A DNA stretch of 33,983 bases from a bacterium (lineage in GTDB: Bacteria > Bacteroidota > Bacteroidia > Cytophagales > Cyclobacteriaceae): NCBI GenBank assembly GCA_024743255.1, contig JANSWY010000053.1, positions 1-33,983 of the forward strand. The letters run 5' to 3'. Every line of letters begins with the position of its first letter. Positions within the stretch are counted from its first letter, which is position 1. Below are positions 31,269-33,983 of the stretch, one piece after another. The notes under the pieces are model-generated. The model was not told the DNA's origin, did no database searches, and saw only the letters and a program-made list of their open reading frames with translations. The position numbers were made by a program, and so were the translations under genes.

Positions 31269-33983
31269 TCAGACTTCCACTTCCAATTCCATCATCTGTT
31301 CATTCAATTCTTTGGCAAGTGCATCTAATTCACTTGATATTGAGTGAATCTCAGAGGAGATGGCTGAGTTTTTTCTGGAAATTTTAAAGAACTCTTTAAG
31401 AGATGAATTGATATTTTCTATTGCATCATTTTGATGTTCACTGCTTTGAGAAATCTCTTGTATCAATTGAGCCGATCTTCTGACTTCAGGAATAAAATCA
31501 TTGATCATCTTTCCTACCTTTCCAGTTTCGGCTACTCCCTTTTTAGCAGAGTTCATTATCTCCTCTGAAGCAAGAGCGCTCTTTTGTGCCAACTTCCTGA
31601 CCTCACCTGCGATTACAGCAAAACCTCCTCCATAGTCTCCGGCTTTTGCCGCCTCTATTGAAGCGTTTATGCTTAGGATATTAGTTTGATTAAAAATCTC
31701 TTCAAGAATTGATACTTTTTCAGAAATTGAATTAATCTCTTCAATATTACTCCTTGTTGCTGAATGAATCCCTTCAAGCTCCTCTAGTGCTGATTTACTG
31801 ATATTATTGGTAACAAGTGCATTTTCAGTATTCTTTTGAATGTACCCGGCCATACTTTCCACATCTGCCTCAATATATCTGGCAGTACGATTTTGTTTTT
31901 CGGCATCTGATGCCAATAGACCTGATTTTGATTTCAGCTGATCTCCGGAAGTAGAAAGTTGCTGACTGTTCCTTTTAAGTATTTTCACCATCTTCTTTAA
32001 TTCAATGGCTCGTTCCTGCTTCAGCTTCTGTTCAATTCTGTTTTTATTCCTCAAAATCATTAACCGCCATTTATAAGTAAGAAACAAACTGAGAGCAAGG
32101 ACCAAAAACACCATTCCTCTAAACCAAAAGGTTGACCACCAAGGCGTAAGTACTTTAATTTCTATTGACCTGGTTTCTGAAGACCATTTTCCATCACTAT
32201 TAGTCCCAGTGGCTTTAAACACATAATTTCCGGGAGATAGATTCATGTAACTTACTTTCCGTTCATCCGATGACACAAAATTCCAATCCTTATCAAAACC
32301 TTCTAACATGTATTTATACTGATTCCTGCCTGGTGCAGTAAAATCCAGGCTTGCGAATTCTATTGAAAAGATATTCTCTCGGTGAGTGAAAGTTAATTCA
32401 TTAATGAAAGGCAGGTTTTTACCCAGAATAACCCGGTTATTCAATGTATCACCAACAGCAATAGATTGATTAAATACAGCAATATCGGTTATCTGTATTT
32501 TTGGATCGATTGGGTTTTCGACGAGTAAATCGGGCATTAGTTTGCTAAAACCGTTAATCCCACCAAAGTACATGTTTCCGTTTCTTGTCTTTAATGCTGC
32601 GTCATAATTGAACTCGTTTCCTTGCAGACCATCGTTTTTATCATAGGTCTTTACTGCATTTGTTCCTGGATCCACTTTTGCGATTCCTTTATCTCCACTA
32701 ATCCACAATTCACCTGACTCGCCTTCCAGGATTCCACTAATAACAAGACTGCTCAATGATAAATTGGCTTCTGACAAATAGAATTTCTCAGCATTTACAT
32801 CGAATTGACCAAACCCTTTATCAGTTCCAATCCACAATTTATTTTGACTATCTTCAAAAATAACTCTGACTTCATCTCCAGGAATTGAACTGGTATTTCC
32901 AGGATCATTTCTATATCTGGTAAAGTTGTCATCCTCCGGATTAAACTTGGCCAAGCCTCCACCGTCGGTTCCTACCCATAAATTTCCTTTACTGTCGTTG
33001 AGAATAGTCCGAATGTCACCTGCACCAATTGAGTTTTTATCTGATTCTACGTGAACATAATGTTCAAAAACACCAGTCCTAGGATCGAATCTATCAATGC
33101 CATTTCTTAGTAGCCCAATCCATAAAAAACCTTGTTCATCTTCTTCAATAGCCCAAACCATATCAGAACCAATACTCTGTGGGTTCTCAGGGCCATTTTT
33201 GAAAACCTGAAAAGTTTCTGTTTTTGTGTCAAATCTGATTAACCCTCCCAGATATGTTCCCATCCATAAAACACCATCCTTATCCTCATAAATAGTTTTG
33301 ATGACATTGGAGCTTAGTGAGTTTTTGGAATCTCCGTGTTTATAAATACTGAATTGATTGTTTTTAGGATCAAATAAGTTCAAGCCTCCTCCATCTGTAC
33401 CAATCCAAATGTTTCCATCCGATTTCTCGCACATTGCAAGGACACTATTATTACTTAAGCTATTTACATCATTCACCTTATTTCGGTAGGTGATGAATTT
33501 TGAGGATAAATGACTAAAACGGTTAAGCCCATGCTTATATGTACCTATCCAAATATTGCCCATTTGATCTCCGGTAATGTTCAATACCGCGTTGCTTGTG
33601 AGACTTTTGCTCTCGAATGCGTCATTCTGTATAAATTCAATATCTTTTGTGTTTTGGTCAAACACTTTTATCCCTCCACCATCAGAACCAATCCAGATTT
33701 TACCTTTATCGTCTTTAAACAATGATGTAATGGCGTTGGAGTTTACACCGTACTTTTTGGTATCAAATCTTATATCAGTGAATTCATTTTTGATGGGGTC
33801 TAAAATCATGATTCCAGTTCCCATTCCACCAACCCATATTTGACCAGTTTTATCTTCAATAAGGTCTCTTACCTCGATACCTGCAACTCCATTTTGAAAC
33901 GGATAATGGATAAATGATTCTGTAGATATATCAAAGGCATCCACTCCAGTGGCACCTGTCCCCAACCATAATCGGTCGGATTG
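31269..33983 (-). CDS. Propeller/Y_Y_Y sensor with C-terminal methyl-accepting chemotaxis signalling domain (5' end outside window)
   Basis: At least 904 residues; the frame is open through the window edge ([10 protein letters not shown]), so the N-terminus is missing and the TTG at 33965 is not a start. Order: nine or more two-component-propeller repeats of the (I/L)W(I/V)GTxxxGLxxFD type (about 1-480 of the visible part), a Y_Y_Y domain (about 520-605; [17 protein letters not shown]), a membrane helix (about 616-634), a basic juxtamembrane segment, then a coiled coil containing [36 protein letters not shown] (about 758-793), the hairpin of MCP signalling domains. A histidine kinase normally follows Y_Y_Y; none is present. 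It should bind a CheW/CheA pair or act as a structural variant of a kinase-less receptor. No chemotaxis gene is nearby. Confidence 0.88.
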   Translation of the reverse strand, partial: QSDRLWLGTGATGVDAFDISTESFIHYPFQNGVAGIEVRDLIEDKTGQIWVGGMGTGIMILDPIKNEFTDIRFDTKKYGVNSNAITSLFKDDKGKIWIGSDGGGIKVFDQNTKDIEFIQNDAFESKSLTSNAVLNITGDQMGNIWIGTYKHGLNRFSHLSSKFITYRNKVNDVNSLSNNSVLAMCEKSDGNIWIGTDGGGLNLFDPKNNQFSIYKHGDSKNSLSSNVIKTIYEDKDGVLWMGTYLGGLIRFDTKTETFQVFKNGPENPQSIGSDMVWAIEEDEQGFLWIGLLRNGIDRFDPRTGVFEHYVHVESDKNSIGAGDIRTILNDSKGNLWVGTDGGGLAKFNPEDDNFTRYRNDPGNTSSIPGDEVRVIFEDSQNKLWIGTDKGFGQFDVNAEKFYLSEANLSLSSLVISGILEGESGELWISGDKGIAKVDPGTNAVKTYDKNDGLQGNEFNYDAALKTRNGNMYFGGINGFSKLMPDLLVENPIDPKIQITDIAVFNQSIAVGDTLNNRVILGKNLPFINELTFTHRENIFSIEFASLDFTAPGRNQYKYMLEGFDKDWNFVSSDERKVSYMNLSPGNYVFKATGTNSDGKWSSETRSIEIKVLTPWWSTFWFRGMVFLVLALSLFLTYKWRLMILRNKNRIEQKLKQERAIELKKMVKILKRNSQQLSTSGDQLKSKSGLLASDAEKQNRTARYIEADVESMAGYIQKNTENALVTNNISKSALEELEGIHSATRSNIEEINSISEKVSILEEIFNQTNILSINASIEAAKAGDYGGGFAVIAGEVRKLAQKSALASEEIMNSAKKGVAETGKVGKMINDFIPEVRRSAQLIQEISQSSEHQNDAIENINSSLKEFFKISRKNSAISSEIHSISSELDALAKELNEQMMELEVEV

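Noticed and set aside
33963-33965. TTG as start of the propeller-MCP protein
   Set aside because: Upstream codons to the window edge read DRLWLGTG in frame, a propeller repeat, so the gene continues beyond the window.

Overview
The window (about 34 kb, low GC) looks like chromosome from a Bacteroidota bacterium, probably a Cytophagales-type marine or soil organism. Reasons: several promoters fit the Bacteroidota pattern (TTG, 17-20 bases, then TAnnTTTG); Shine-Dalgarno sites are weak; and the gene content includes a DUF4290 protein beside murA, a reg_prop/Y_Y_Y sensor, many small secreted proteins and a fused alpha-ketoacid dehydrogenase E1. No rRNA, tRNA, CRISPR array, transposase or prophage was seen.

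Layout. 1-4 kb: a membrane-anchored class III nucleotide cyclase, lspA, a pair of paralogous secreted proteins on the minus strand and a secreted protein with a possible His/Cys caspase-like dyad. 4-11.4 kb (mostly minus strand): nucleoside phosphorylase with trhO, a NeuD/PglD-like acyltransferase, a small acidic helical protein, murA with a DUF4290 gene, and an overlapping RidA-GNAT-aminopeptidase P operon. 11.5-12.9 kb: an exported subtilase. 13.1-29.1 kb: a long plus-strand phenylacetate catabolism cluster, led by a TetR regulator with palindromic operators and followed by paaE, paaA, paaB, paaC, paaD, paaG, paaH, paaI, (S23 four-helix-bundle gene), paaJ, paaZ, paaF-like, (Uma2 gene), paaY and a fused E1 alpha/beta gene. 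29.2-34 kb (minus strand): two unknown proteins, a secreted beta-sandwich-type protein and a large propeller/Y_Y_Y sensor ending in a methyl-accepting chemotaxis signalling domain, cut by the window edge.

How the paa genes fit together: PaaABCE (with PaaD for Fe-S maturation) epoxidise phenylacetyl-CoA, PaaG isomerises to the oxepin, PaaZ opens the ring and oxidises the aldehyde, PaaJ/PaaF/PaaH carry out beta-oxidation steps, and PaaI/PaaY are thioesterases that release dead-end CoA esters. No paaK ligase is present; the E1 gene at the end could instead feed phenylacetyl-CoA from phenylpyruvate (inference).

The most unusual feature is structural. Many gaps between genes, especially inside the paa operon, are filled from stop codon to start codon by degenerate 7-base-periodic arrays. 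The main family (unit about GRAGWCS) forms inverted repeats around AT-rich spacers of roughly 65-100 bases that all carry an AAATGGA core. Other families have units like AGCYAAA, AAAACTC and GATTTAR. They resemble in style the heptameric STRR repeats of cyanobacteria. A four-helix-bundle (S23/Avd-like) gene and a Uma2 gene sit among them. Other notable points are a PaaZ with a C-terminal DinB/DUF1569-like extension, a MurA with Asp in place of the catalytic Cys, and the propeller-MCP fusion.
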